This document shows positions 1 to 7,992 of a stretch of 38,858 bases of DNA, piece by piece. The stretch lies in NCBI GenBank assembly GCA_937148845.1, contig CAKZRW010000071.1, positions 1-38,858 of the forward strand, given 5' to 3'. Position 1 is the first letter of the stretch. Each line of letters opens with the position of its first letter. Source of the stretch: an uncultured Actinomycetes bacterium. GTDB lineage: Bacteria > Actinomycetota > Thermoleophilia > RBG-16-64-13. The notes under the pieces were generated by a model. It was not told the DNA's origin, ran no database searches, and saw only the letters and a list, made by a program, of their open reading frames with translations. A program made the position numbers and the translations under genes.

Positions 1-13
1 GAGCCACGAGCAC

Positions 14-349
14 ATGACCTACGTCGTCACCGACGCCTGCATCCGCTGCAAATATATGGATTGCGTCGAAGTCTGTCTGGTCGATTGCTTCTACGAAGGC
101 GAGGTGATGCTCGTCATCAACCCCAACGAATGCATCGATTGCGGCGTGTGCGAGCCGGAATGCCCTGCCGATGCGATCCGCCCCGATACCGAGCCCGACA
201 TGGAGAAATGGGTGGAGTTCAACCGCAAATATGCAGAGCGCTGGCCCGTCCTGACCCAGAAGAAGGATCCCCTCCCGGGCGCGGAGGAGATGGACGGCAA
301 GCCGGGCAAGCTCGCGCTCTTTTCCGAGGCGCCGGGCGAGGGCAGTTGA
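14..349 (+). CDS. fdxA: 7Fe ferredoxin FdxA (foreign end segment)
   Basis: Small soluble electron carrier of 111 aa. The first half holds the seven-iron ferredoxin cysteine pattern: C9, C17 and C50 are placed to bind a [3Fe-4S] cluster, and C21, C40, C43 and C46 (CIDCGVC) a [4Fe-4S] cluster, with the proline after C50 conserved. This spacing is one residue offset from the classic Azotobacter-type protein. The C-terminal 50 residues ([16 protein letters not shown] region) are the usual FdxA tail. A perfect hairpin terminator follows at 466, and a CarD-like gene lies downstream, an arrangement I associate with Alphaproteobacteria. Neither gene resembles the main contig in style, so this end is probably foreign DNA. 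The function call is confident; the donor lineage is inference. Confidence 0.95.
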   Translation: MTYVVTDACIRCKYMDCVEVCLVDCFYEGEVMLVINPNECIDCGVCEPECPADAIRPDTEPDMEKWVEFNRKYAERWPVLTQKKDPLPGAEEMDGKPGKLALFSEAPGEGS

Positions 350-465
350 GACCCCCGCGGCGTGGCGTCGCGCCCGGGCCATGATCTTTCCTCGCGGGTC
401 ATTTCATGATATGACAACAGCAGAGATGCTGCCGCGCCCGACCTGACATTCCGCCATCACGCCCA

Positions 466-497
466 CCCGACGGAACATGTCCCTTCCGTCGGGTTTT
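466..497 (+). terminator. Rho-independent terminator after fdxA
   Basis: A perfect 10-bp stem (466-475 with 484-493), an 8-nt loop and a TTTT run at 494-497. It has the classic intrinsic terminator form, unlike the U-less hairpins of the main contig, which fits the idea that this end comes from a different genome. Confidence 0.8.
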
Positions 498-548
498 CGT
501 CTTGTCACCGCGGCAGTGCCGTCACCGCCACGAGATCGAAGGACCGCC

Positions 549-1289
549 ATGACCAAGACCCGCAAGAGCGACTTCCGCCCTGACGACTTTGTCGTCTATC
601 CCGCCCATGGCGTGGGCAAGATCCTGTCCATCGAGGAGCAGGAAGTCGCGGGCTTCAAGCTCGAGCTGTTCGTCATCTATTTCGAGAAGGACAAGATGAC
701 CCTGCGCGTGCCGACCAACAAGGCGGTCGAATCGGGCCTGCGTCCGCTCGCCACGCCCGAGGTTGTCGCCCACGCCATGAAGACTCTCCGCGGCAAGGCC
801 CGGATCAAGAAGGCGATGTGGTCGCGCCGTGCCCAGGAATACGAACAGAAGATCAACTCGGGCGATCTGATCGCCATCGCCGAGGTCGTCCGCGACCTGC
901 ACCGCGCCGACGATCAGCGCGAACAGAGCTACAGCGAGCGCCAGCTCTACGACCTCTGGCCGTCGGCGTTCTACGCCGACCGCGGGCAGACGCTCGACTC
1001 GCTGCGCCGCATCCAGCAGTGGCACCGCGAGCATCCCGACGGCCTCGCCCTCGCTCAGCGGCCGCGCGGCGCGGACGAGGTCGATCGGCGTGACGTCGAC
1101 CGGCAGCTCCTCGGCCGTCTGCGTCAGGAAGTCGATGCTGATGCTCGGCCCGGCCCAGCGCTCGCCGTCGGTCGGTCGTCGCCTCGATCGTGGCCGCGCT
1201 GCCCGCCTCGCCGACCACGCGCCGCGCGACCCTACGCCCCACGCGGCCCTTTTTCACCGCCGACGCGTCGCCCAGCAGTCTGGCAATGA
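549..1289 (+). CDS. carD: CarD-family transcription regulator, 3' end replaced at about 950
   Basis: CarD proteins bind the RNA polymerase beta subunit and stabilise open promoter complexes. From the ATG at 549 the protein shows the RID/Tudor-like N-terminal domain (DFVVYPAHGVGKI, then KMTLRVPTNKA) and the helical DNA-binding part (WSRRAQEYEQKINSGDL, AEVVRDL, SYSERQLY). At about residue 134 (base 950) the family similarity stops abruptly. The usual C-terminal helices (about 35 residues in relatives) are missing, and the frame runs on through arginine- and proline-rich sequence to a stop at 1289 that does not look like evolved protein. I read 549-950 as a genuine, alphaproteobacterial-type carD truncated by an assembly or amplification junction, and the rest as out-of-frame readthrough. 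An in-frame ATG-less extension upstream to 477 crosses the terminator and is rejected. Confidence 0.8.
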   Translation: MTKTRKSDFRPDDFVVYPAHGVGKILSIEEQEVAGFKLELFVIYFEKDKMTLRVPTNKAVESGLRPLATPEVVAHAMKTLRGKARIKKAMWSRRAQEYEQKINSGDLIAIAEVVRDLHRADDQREQSYSERQLYDLWPSAFYADRGQTLDSLRRIQQWHREHPDGLALAQRPRGADEVDRRDVDRQLLGRLRQEVDADARPGPALAVGRSSPRSWPRCPPRRPRAARPYAPRGPFSPPTRRPAVWQ

Positions 1290-1315
1290 GATACAGCCAA
1301 CTTCTAAAGCTGCCA
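951..1315. other. Unassigned segment between chimeric carD and the main contig
   Basis: No intact gene is recognised here. The first 80 bases read on the plus strand as a plausible peptide containing TLDSLRRIQQWHREHPD, reminiscent of the region just before the last metal-binding motif of some metallo-beta-lactamase-fold hydrolases. From about 1240 down to 1030 the minus strand reads as protein-like sequence (GEAGSAATIEATTD, then ISIDFLTQTAEELPVDVTPID) if one base change is allowed in a CGAC repeat near 1180. Neither could be assigned to a family. The mixture suggests more than one short joined fragment. Confidence 0.3.
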
Positions 1316-1632
1316 CTAGTCACCTTCTCTCCTTTCTTGCCACCGCAGTTCTTCCTCCTTCCACTCTTCCCAGTGCTTTTCGGGACGCCAGGTATGGTCG
1401 CAGTCCGCGCGGCACATCTTCTTGGAGGGAAATAGAGCCCGCTTGACCAGCACTATTTCGATGACCCCCAGCACAGGCCGGTCCGGGCCGCCGCACTGGG
1501 AGTCGACTGCCAGAAGAGAATGCCGCCCACCGCCGGCAGACTCAGCCCGCCTTCAAGCGAACCTTTGTTTCTGATGCGTCGCACCGAGTACGAGCGGCAG
1601 TCCGGGCATTGTCGATTGGCCTCGTCCATCAT
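1316..1632 (-). pseudogene. Small zinc-ribbon protein, frame broken once
   Basis: Starting at the ATG at 1632, preceded by a GGAGG box, the frame encodes 59 residues with a CPDC knuckle near the N-terminus and stops at 1453. A second minus frame, open from 1552 to the TAG at 1316-1318, continues as protein-like sequence: a hydrophobic VLGVIEIVLVKRALF stretch, a second knuckle CRADCDHTW, and an acidic, tryptophan-rich tail. Two knuckles in adjacent frames imply one zinc-ribbon protein of roughly 100 aa with a single-base loss somewhere between 1455 and 1552. It could be a real pseudogene or a sequencing error. No specific family is recognised. This is the first feature that looks native to the main contig. 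Confidence 0.5.
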
Positions 1633-1903
1633 GCCTGCGACCCTCCACGCGGTTGTGACTTGCTCCCCCTAACACCGCTACCCGCCCCGAGTGTGACCAG
1701 CACCCCCACGGGCATTCGCTTATGTCCGTAGTCTAGCGGTCCGGGCGGACAGACCCGCGCACAGCCCCTTCTTGTCTCGGCCTTCTCCCAGGAACCAGCG
1801 AGCAAAGAGCGAAAGTCTAGAAAAAGGGAACGATCCCCACAGTGTGCGGCCGTGCGATGCCGGGCAAGGGTCCACCAGGTCGCATGGGATCAAGGAGGTT
1901 GTC

Positions 1904-3535
1904 ATGGGCTTTCCTCTTTCTTCCTCAAAGAGAGCAACAACAGGCAGGATCCCTGGCGCGGCCGGCTTCGGGCCGACGGCTCTTCTAGCGGCTGCTCGGT
2001 CGGCGGCCCTCTCAGCAGCCGCTCTTCTGGCGGTGACTCTCTTGGCCGGCGGCCTTCTGGGCTTGGCGCTCGGGGGCTGTGGTCAGCTGCCATCGGGGCC
2101 CATGCCCGGCGGTAGCGACACTACGCACGGGGGCACCGCTACGACCGAGCCAGCTACCTCCTCCACCCCAGCTCCCGAGACGACGTCTCCGCTCCCGGCC
2201 GATACCCAGCTCACAGTCGGCGAGCCCACCGGCGCCACCTTCTCCCGCCTGCTGGGTGTCAACCTGGGGCCGCTCTCCTCACACAACGAGCGCTCCCCCT
2301 TCGACGCCACTGCTGCCTACCGAGAGATGGGCGTCGAGATGGTCCGCACCCACGACTTCTACGGACCGCTGGATATGGCGACCATGTTCCCCGACCTGAG
2401 CCGCGACCCCAACGATCCCGCCTCCTACCGTTTCGACCGCAGTGATTTCGCCTGGCGGACCATAGTGGTCGGAGGCTTCGAGCCTTACCTTAGACTGGGT
2501 GATTCCTGGAACGATGTGCGGGCGCCCGAGAACCCACGCGAGAGAGCCCAATGGGCCCAGGCCGCAGTGCAGGTGGTCCGCCACTACTACCAGGGTCAAT
2601 GGAACGGCTTCCGTACACCCCTGCGCTACGTGGAGATCTGGAACGAGCCCGACCTAGAGCGTTTCTGGCCCGAGCCCCGGAACCTCGTCGACTTCTTCGA
2701 CCTCTATGTGCAGACCGCGCGAGCCCTCAAGAAGGCCTTCCCCGAGCTGGCCGTCGGCGGGGCTGGCTTCACCCAAGGTTCGGTCTTCCTGCGCCACGGG
2801 CGCCGTATGATCCACGAGTTCTTGACCTACGTCAAGAAGAACGGAGCTCCTCTCGACTTCCTCTCCTGGCACCTCTACGACAACGACCCCCAGCGCTGGA
2901 TAGAGGCCGCTACCTTCTACTCGCAGGAATTGGAGGTGTCGGGTTTCACGGAGACGGCCCTGCACGTGACCGAGTGGAACACAGATACCCACCTTCTGGA
3001 CGACGACAGCCCGGAGGCCGCCGCCCTGCGCACGGGCGCCAAGGGTGCGGCCATCTTGACTGCGGCCTGGATCGCCCTACAGAAGACCGGCGTGGCCGAG
3101 GCCACCTTCTACTCGGGGATCGACCCCGTGCCGGGCCTTCCCGCCGGCTACGGACTGCTCTATGGGGATGGTTCCCCTAAGCCTGTGGCCCGTGCTTTCA
3201 GCCTCTGGCGCATGTTCGCTGACCACCCACGGGAACTCAAAGTCACAAGCAGCGCCGACACGTCGCTCTGGATCCTGGCCGGAAGCGACGAGCGTGGGGG
3301 GAAGGCACTGCTGTTGGCCAATCCGTCGGAGAAAGCGGTGCGCTACAGCGTGACTTTCGCCGAAGCTGCCGGGCCGTTTCCAGGGGGGCTGGCAACGCCG
3401 TCCTCAGCGGGGACAGGCCTGCTGGAGGTTCTGACTGTGGCGAGCGAGCGCCCCCCAGCGGTCGCCTCCGTCTCCTGGGGTGACGTGATAGAGATCGGAG
3501 CCTTCGCGGTACAGCTCGTCAGGATCTCGCGCTAG
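1904..3535 (+). CDS. GH39-like glycoside hydrolase lipoprotein
   Basis: Exported glycosidase of 543 aa, probably membrane-anchored. The ATG at 1904 is chosen because AAGGAGG stands 6 nt upstream; a longer open frame begins at 1772 but has no such support. Residues 1-60 form a signal peptide with a lipobox (LALGGC), followed by a Thr/Ser/Pro-rich linker. The catalytic part is a TIM-barrel of clan GH-A: WNEPD places the acid/base at E248 and VTEWN the nucleophile at E357, the arrangement of GH39 beta-xylosidase/iduronidase-type enzymes. VRTHDFYG and DFLSWHLYDND are also typical. The C-terminal 120 residues look like a beta-sandwich domain. The substrate is not predictable. It ends on the same CTAG tetramer as the convergent endonuclease V gene. 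Confidence 0.75.
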   Translation: MGFPLSSSKRATTGRIPGAAGFGPTALLAAARSAALSAAALLAVTLLAGGLLGLALGGCGQLPSGPMPGGSDTTHGGTATTEPATSSTPAPETTSPLPADTQLTVGEPTGATFSRLLGVNLGPLSSHNERSPFDATAAYREMGVEMVRTHDFYGPLDMATMFPDLSRDPNDPASYRFDRSDFAWRTIVVGGFEPYLRLGDSWNDVRAPENPRERAQWAQAAVQVVRHYYQGQWNGFRTPLRYVEIWNEPDLERFWPEPRNLVDFFDLYVQTARALKKAFPELAVGGAGFTQGSVFLRHGRRMIHEFLTYVKKNGAPLDFLSWHLYDNDPQRWIEAATFYSQELEVSGFTETALHVTEWNTDTHLLDDDSPEAAALRTGAKGAAILTAAWIALQKTGVAEATFYSGIDPVPGLPAGYGLLYGDGSPKPVARAFSLWRMFADHPRELKVTSSADTSLWILAGSDERGGKALLLANPSEKAVRYSVTFAEAAGPFPGGLATPSSAGTGLLEVLTVASERPPAVASVSWGDVIEIGAFAVQLVRISR

Positions 3536-4380
3536 ACAGACGGCCCCGAGGCGACCTGGCCGCTGGTCACCCCACCGGTCTTCGCCCCGGCATTCCTAGC
3601 TTCGAGCGACAACGTGTGGGCCAACGAGAGCGGCTCGGGGACGCGATGGCGACCGGTGGACCAGACCAGCGCCAGCTCCACAGCGCTGGAGAGGTCAACC
3701 AGATGGCCCGGCGAGACGTAGACAGGTTTGGAGCGCGTCTTCAGCCGGATAGCCGCTCCCTGGGCTCCCCACTCCTTGGTGAGCAGGTAGTAGTCCCCGC
3801 GCCGGGGCCCAGGTTGCCGCTCCACCGGGTGGAAGGGCGTCTTGGGAACCCCTATGGTGGGGAGACCGAGAAGTACCCCCAGGTGGGAGGCAAGGCCCAG
3901 CCCCCGTTCGTGCACGACCCCATGACCGTCCACGAACACTAGCTCAGGAGCGATAGCCAACGCAGAAAGCGCCTCCAGGCTCAGGCGTCCCTCTCGGAAG
4001 GCCAGATACCCTTTGACATAGGGGGCATCCGGTTCCCCCTGGGCGACCGCGGTGGCCACCACGTCGAACCGGCGGTCCATCACCACAGCCACGGCCCAGG
4101 CCCACCCAGAGTCTTTGCTGTAGGCGACGTCGACGCCGGCGGCATAGCGAGGGCTCCCCTGTCCCCGTGCGGGCAGAGCAGCCAAGACCACTTCCTGGGC
4201 CAGGCGCTGCTGAATGGCCGTCGCCTCGGGGCGACTGACTCGCCAGGGGTGAAGCAGATGGCGCTGCACTGCCGGACTGGGGAGATTCCAGCCGACCGGC
4301 CCCGAGCGCCAGGGGTCACGCCCGGCCGGCTCCACGCCGCCCGACCCCGAGCGGCCCAGGCTCTCGCGCGCAGACCTCAT
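3532..4380 (-). CDS. nfi: Endonuclease V (deoxyinosine 3' endonuclease)
   Basis: DNA repair enzyme that nicks the second phosphodiester bond 3' of deoxyinosine. At 282 aa it is longer than usual because about 60 residues precede the core. Metal-binding aspartates are visible at D84 (GVDVAYS) and D151 (FVDGHG), followed by the family signature ERGLGLASHLG, E130 in AFREG, and a PYVKG strand matching the wedge motif that reads the base. The ATG at 4380 overlaps the TGA of the upstream membrane-protein gene (ATGA), which supports this start and indicates translational coupling. The C-terminus (SLAHTLSLEARN) is also typical. The N-terminal extension is GC-rich and low in recognisable structure. 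Confidence 0.92.
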   Translation of the reverse strand: MRSARESLGRSGSGGVEPAGRDPWRSGPVGWNLPSPAVQRHLLHPWRVSRPEATAIQQRLAQEVVLAALPARGQGSPRYAAGVDVAYSKDSGWAWAVAVVMDRRFDVVATAVAQGEPDAPYVKGYLAFREGRLSLEALSALAIAPELVFVDGHGVVHERGLGLASHLGVLLGLPTIGVPKTPFHPVERQPGPRRGDYYLLTKEWGAQGAAIRLKTRSKPVYVSPGHLVDLSSAVELALVWSTGRHRVPEPLSLAHTLSLEARNAGAKTGGVTSGQVASGPSV

Positions 4381-5030
4381 CAGTCGTCGTGCCGCCGGGG
4401 GCCATGGGCGGCGCCCCGCAACATGGCGGTCCGCAGAGCGCTGAGACAGGTCCTGGCCTGCTCCAGAGCCCGGTCGGCCGCCACGCTACCCACGTCGACC
4501 GCCCGCCCCTGCAGGAAGTAGAGCACCACCGGCGGCACTTCCGGGTCATCGAAGCTGATGCGTACGGCGAGCGTCGAGAGAGGCACGGGCCGGGGTATGA
4601 CCTGCGAAGAGACCGCCGGCCGCAGAGCCGTGGCTCCGTACAGTGAGGTGGGGCCAGCCTCCGGGTGCTCCCCCGGGTCCGAGGCCAAATCCGCCGGGCG
4701 CAAGTCCGGAGACGCCGCTACCCTGGCGATGGCTGTCCCGTCCTGCAGCACTTCCGCCTGCAGCAACTGAGCGAAGGAGTAGATGCGCAAGCGCGGTTGG
4801 GCCTTGGGACGACTCACAGCGATCCGCCGTCCCCGGTCGTCGACGCCCACGGCCACCTCCCCGCGGACGTCCACGAACACCTGGTTGGCGTAGAACCCGC
4901 TCAGTCTGGCGAACTCGGCGGCCGCCCGGTCCCGTTGCCGGTTCTTGCTTCGCGAGCGCGACGTGGTGTACCAGTAGATCAGGACCAGCAGCAGGACTAT
5001 GAGAAAGACAGCCCAGGTCGGTATGGTCAT
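4380..5030 (-). CDS. Single-pass membrane protein coupled to endonuclease V
   Basis: 216 aa from the ATG at 5030, which has GGGGAGGA 7 nt upstream; an in-frame codon at 5084 lacks this. Residues 5-23 (WAVFLIVLLLVLIYWY) are a transmembrane helix, followed by a basic stretch (SRSRSKNRQRDR), so the rest should be cytoplasmic. The soluble part has alternating strands (VFVDVRGEVAVGVDDRGRR, then LRIYSFAQLLQAEVLQDGT) that resemble bacterial PH-like/DUF4755-type domains, a weak match. Its stop overlaps the nfi start, so the two are co-translated; a functional link to repair is inference only. Confidence 0.6.
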   Translation of the reverse strand: MTIPTWAVFLIVLLLVLIYWYTTSRSRSKNRQRDRAAAEFARLSGFYANQVFVDVRGEVAVGVDDRGRRIAVSRPKAQPRLRIYSFAQLLQAEVLQDGTAIARVAASPDLRPADLASDPGEHPEAGPTSLYGATALRPAVSSQVIPRPVPLSTLAVRISFDDPEVPPVVLYFLQGRAVDVGSVAADRALEQARTCLSALRTAMLRGAAHGPRRHDD

Positions 5031-5289
5031 CGCCCGTCCTCCCCAAACGCCCTCCCCGCAAAGAGGGCGCCCTGTGCAGATCACCCTGCTTTATTACACC
5101 ACAACTGCGCGGGTGCGCTAGGGCGAAGATGCTCTGCAGGTTGCGGCGCCTACTGGCTCCCTACATGCCCACGGCGGCCGCTGGCATCTTTCCGCTCTTG
5201 CCCCAGTGTCTTGCTCCAGTGGGTTCTCGCGCCCTCTTCCGACCGCCTGCTCGGCCTGTTCGGCTTCGGTCGACCCCGTCCAGCCCTCA

Positions 5290-6018
5290 CTATCCCACGA
5301 GGCCTTCACGCACCTCGACCCGACCTTCCCCAATCACAACGTAGCGGAAACGTAGCGGCTCTCCTAATTCCAGCGCCCACACGCAGGGGTCGATCATGTA
5401 GAACCCCTCCTCCTCAAGCTCGGGCACCGGAGGAGAGTGTCCCGCCACCTGCTTGACCCCGGAGAGCGGCCGCGACCGCGAGAACGGGCGCGGCCGCAGC
5501 CAGAACGGCCCCTCCTCGCCCAGTATGGCTTCTTCCCACCCAGTTACGGCGTTCGCCTGCAGGCTATGGTGAACGGCGTCCCGGAACACCCGGTTCAGCC
5601 ACTCAGCCAGCAACCCCACCTGCCCTCTGCAGATCTCGGCGAAGACCGGCGCGAAGTTTTCGGAGACGCCGGCATGCGTGATGAGCACCTCCTCCGCTAC
5701 CGCGGCCGCCTTCCAGGCGAAGCCCTCTTCACGTCCCAACACTTTGTCTATGAGCTGCGGACGGAACCGGCGACTCTGAGGCTCTTGCGGCCAGATGAAG
5801 GTGTCCAGCAGCACCGCCAGATCGTGATTGCCTAACAGGACCTCATCGGCATGTTGTTCGACGAGGTCGAGGCAACCTTGCGGATCGGGTCCCCGATCAA
5901 GGAAATCCCCCGCAAAAACGAGCCGGTCTTCTCCCGGCCTGAAACCCGCGTGGTCCAAGGCCGCTTGGATCACTTCCGGGTATCCGTGGGCGTCGGCTAT
6001 GACGAGAGTGCGCCTCAT
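5290..6018 (-). CDS. Metallophosphoesterase (PPP/diadenosine tetraphosphatase-like)
   Basis: Cytosolic two-metal phosphoesterase of 242 aa. The ordered calcineurin-type motifs are all present: D9-A-H11-G, G-D38-FLDRG, GN64-H65-D, then THAG and AGHSPP for the later metal histidines. Length and motif order fit symmetric or asymmetric Ap4A hydrolases, PrpE-like enzymes and small serine/threonine phosphatases; the sequence does not decide among them. The start ATG at 6018 has AAGGAGAA upstream. It is transcribed toward the membrane-protein/nfi pair with a 259-bp gap that shows no gene. Confidence 0.82.
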   Translation of the reverse strand: MRRTLVIADAHGYPEVIQAALDHAGFRPGEDRLVFAGDFLDRGPDPQGCLDLVEQHADEVLLGNHDLAVLLDTFIWPQEPQSRRFRPQLIDKVLGREEGFAWKAAAVAEEVLITHAGVSENFAPVFAEICRGQVGLLAEWLNRVFRDAVHHSLQANAVTGWEEAILGEEGPFWLRPRPFSRSRPLSGVKQVAGHSPPVPELEEEGFYMIDPCVWALELGEPLRFRYVVIGEGRVEVREGLVG

Positions 6019-6142
6019 TGGTCAGCGGGTTCTCCTTGTCGGCCCGCTATTGTCGGCCATTCCCGGTCGCCGTCGCTGCCGGCGCCGACCATTCTAGGCC
6101 ACCAGCGGTCCGGGCTGCCAGCGGACCGAGCCGCCAGGGCTC

Positions 6143-6181
6143 CAGGCCGCCAGCACCTCAGGCCGCCAGCACCTCAGGCCG
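6143..6181. repeat. 16-bp tandem repeat, 2.4 copies
   Basis: The unit CAGGCCGCCAGCACCT occurs twice head to tail at 6143-6158 and 6159-6174 and starts a third time to 6181. It lies between the EthD-like gene's stop and the phosphoesterase start, so it would be in the spacer of a minus-strand transcript. Confidence 0.75.
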
Positions 6182-6190
6182 CGACCAGTT

Positions 6191-6502
6191 CTAAACGACC
6201 ACTTCGCTGATTTGGAACTCAGGGACGATGTCGGTGAAGTTGGGAACATCAGCGGCGAAGGAGGCATCGTGCGGAGCCAGGTGCGTGGCAATGTCTTCCA
6301 GCGAATCGAAACAGAGCCGGCAGACGGCGGCATAGGCTGGCGATGACCCCGGCTCGGGACCCGATACGCCCTTGTCCACACTGACTGCTTTCAGCGCCGG
6401 ACCCACTTTCTCCCTGACCAGGCCTAGGTGCTTGCTGGTGTAGTAGTCCATGTCGAACCGCTTGCCGGGCGTATACGGATAAAGGACTGTGAAGACGACC
6501 AT
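6191..6502 (-). CDS. EthD-family dimeric alpha/beta-barrel protein
   Basis: 103 aa from the ATG at 6502, which has AAGGGGGAG upstream; a longer frame to 6745 has no such signal and reads as noncoding. The protein starts MVVFTVLYPYTPGKRFDMDYY and continues with HLGLVREKVG, the pattern of EthD-type proteins, small ferredoxin-fold dimers seen beside oxidative degradation genes. A conserved aromatic/histidine set (DYYTSKHLGL) lines the barrel in relatives. The molecular function of EthD is poorly defined. It faces away from the HapK-like gene at 6781, and the two share a 278-bp divergent intergenic region. Confidence 0.72.
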   Translation of the reverse strand: MVVFTVLYPYTPGKRFDMDYYTSKHLGLVREKVGPALKAVSVDKGVSGPEPGSSPAYAAVCRLCFDSLEDIATHLAPHDASFAADVPNFTDIVPEFQISEVVV

Positions 6503-6780
6503 CAGGCTCCCCCTTCGCTTCGCACTTCTGCCGACAGTCGCTAAGTCTACCAACAGAGGCGGCGGCTGGTCTCGCACGGGGCTCGACGGACCCGCGCGCA
6601 GATGCTCGCGCCGCACTTTCTTGGGGCCAGTGTGATCCAGCTGCAGAAAATTCCCGCTATTTGCGGTCTTTTTCTGCGCCGCTTCGTAGGCACGGCGGAC
6701 AATACTTAACAGGCAGCCGGCACTGACATCAGGCCGCGCCGGCACCTACAACTCAGACCCGACCGTCGAAAGGAGCCGAG

Positions 6781-7089
6781 ATGGCCATCGAGATCATCCT
6801 CTATAACCTGGCCCCGCATGTAACCGACGAGGAGTTCAAGCACTATGTCGACACCGAGAAAGGCCCCTACATCGACAGCCTACCCTCCGTGGAGAAATAC
6901 GAACTCGTCAAGGTCACCGAGAGCCGCTCCGGCATCATCCCCTTCAGGTACGTAGGGATCGTCCACCTCAGGAGCCTCGAGGACTTCAAGAATCGGGACA
7001 CCCAGACCGAGGAGTACAAGGCCTTCACGGCCAAGATGGCGAGTCTGACCTCAGAGATCCACGTCACCTTCGGGGAGCGCATCCACTAG
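6781..7089 (+). CDS. HapK/RedY-like small alpha/beta-barrel protein
   Basis: 102 aa with an AAAGGAG box just before the ATG. The sequence EIILYNLAPHVTDEEF, then LPSVEKYELVKV and FRYVGIVHLRSLEDF, resembles the REDY-like HapK family, dimeric alpha/beta-barrel proteins first noted near prodigiosin genes and found widely in degradation clusters. No catalytic residue can be named. Its 3' end overlaps the convergent universal-stress gene by 39 bp. Together with the divergent EthD-like gene it forms a pair of structurally related barrels. Confidence 0.6.
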   Translation: MAIEIILYNLAPHVTDEEFKHYVDTEKGPYIDSLPSVEKYELVKVTESRSGIIPFRYVGIVHLRSLEDFKNRDTQTEEYKAFTAKMASLTSEIHVTFGERIH

Positions 7090-7986
7090 CGCGGCCGGTA
7101 CCAGCAGCATCGGCGTCTTCTTGATGAGGTGGATCATCTCCTCCGCCACACTGCCGAACACTAGACGGCTGACTCCCCGACGCCCGCGCGTAGCCATGGC
7201 CAGAAGCTGGGCGGGATTGTCCTTGAGGTATTCCACGATACGGGTGGCCGGATCCCCGATCAGTAGCTCCGTCCGCACGGCGAAGCCTTCTCCCCGGATG
7301 GCGTCCGCCAGCTTGTCCAGGTGCGCCTGCATCTTGGCTCGTTCGGCTTCTTTGGCCTCAAGCGCGTCCCGGGTGAACAGGATGTCCTCGATGTCGTCCA
7401 CGTAGACCAGCACGATCTCCGCTTCAGCCCCGCGCTGGCGAGCCACCCCGAGCGCGTAGGGGATCACCGCCTCAGAGGCTTTGGACCCACTGAGCGGGAT
7501 CACGAGCGTTCGTTTGGGCAGAGTATCGGAGACCACCTCATCTCGCAGCTCCGTCGGAACCAGCCACACGGGTACCTTGGCGGCGTGGATGACCTTGGAA
7601 GCCGTACCTCCCAAATCCCAGGTCTTCACGCCGGTACGGCCGTGCGTAGAGAGCATGACCAGGTCGACATCGTTCTCGTCAACGTACTTAAGGATCTCCT
7701 CGGCCGGGTAGCCTACGACCACCTTCCCCCGCGCCTGGATGCAGGCTTGGATGTCATCTTCGATGCCGTCACTCACTGCCTGCGCCTCAGCGCAAAGCCG
7801 CTCCGCCATGCGCTCCATGTAGGCCAGGCGCATAGGCATCAAGTCTTCTTCCTGGGGATTGACCACATGGAGCAGCTCCAGGTCAAGGTTGAGCCGCGCT
7901 GAGAGCTCCCGGGCATATCTGAACACGATCTCCGCAAGCTCCGACCCGTCCAGAAGCACCAACATCTTCTTGTAAGTCTTGTACAT
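7051..7986 (-). CDS. Tandem-domain universal stress protein
   Basis: 311 aa made of two UspA domains (about 1-150 and 158-305). Each ends in the nucleotide-binding loop: STHGRTGVKTWDLGGTAS in the first and TRGRRGVSRLVFGSVAEE in the second, with the G-x2-G-x(n)-G-S/T pattern of ATP-binding Usp proteins. DGSELAE at the N-terminus is the usual first-strand motif. The ATG at 7986 has GGAGTGA upstream. It is the last gene of the minus-strand run starting at 17,666, only 6 nt after the NTF2-like gene. A stress or energy-state role is inferred from the family. Confidence 0.9.
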   Translation of the reverse strand: MYKTYKKMLVLLDGSELAEIVFRYARELSARLNLDLELLHVVNPQEEDLMPMRLAYMERMAERLCAEAQAVSDGIEDDIQACIQARGKVVVGYPAEEILKYVDENDVDLVMLSTHGRTGVKTWDLGGTASKVIHAAKVPVWLVPTELRDEVVSDTLPKRTLVIPLSGSKASEAVIPYALGVARQRGAEAEIVLVYVDDIEDILFTRDALEAKEAERAKMQAHLDKLADAIRGEGFAVRTELLIGDPATRIVEYLKDNPAQLLAMATRGRRGVSRLVFGSVAEEMIHLIKKTPMLLVPAALVDALPEGDVDL

Positions 7987-7992
7987 GGCTCA

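Noticed and set aside
1725-1800. A tRNA-like start (GTCCGTAGTCTAGCGG)
   Set aside because: No matching anticodon stem, no TTCRANNC loop and no complementary acceptor end within 90 bases.
4665-5456. A 263-codon open frame on the plus strand across the membrane-protein gene
   Set aside because: It is antisense to a gene with a clear transmembrane helix and start signal, and has Pro/Arg-rich content.
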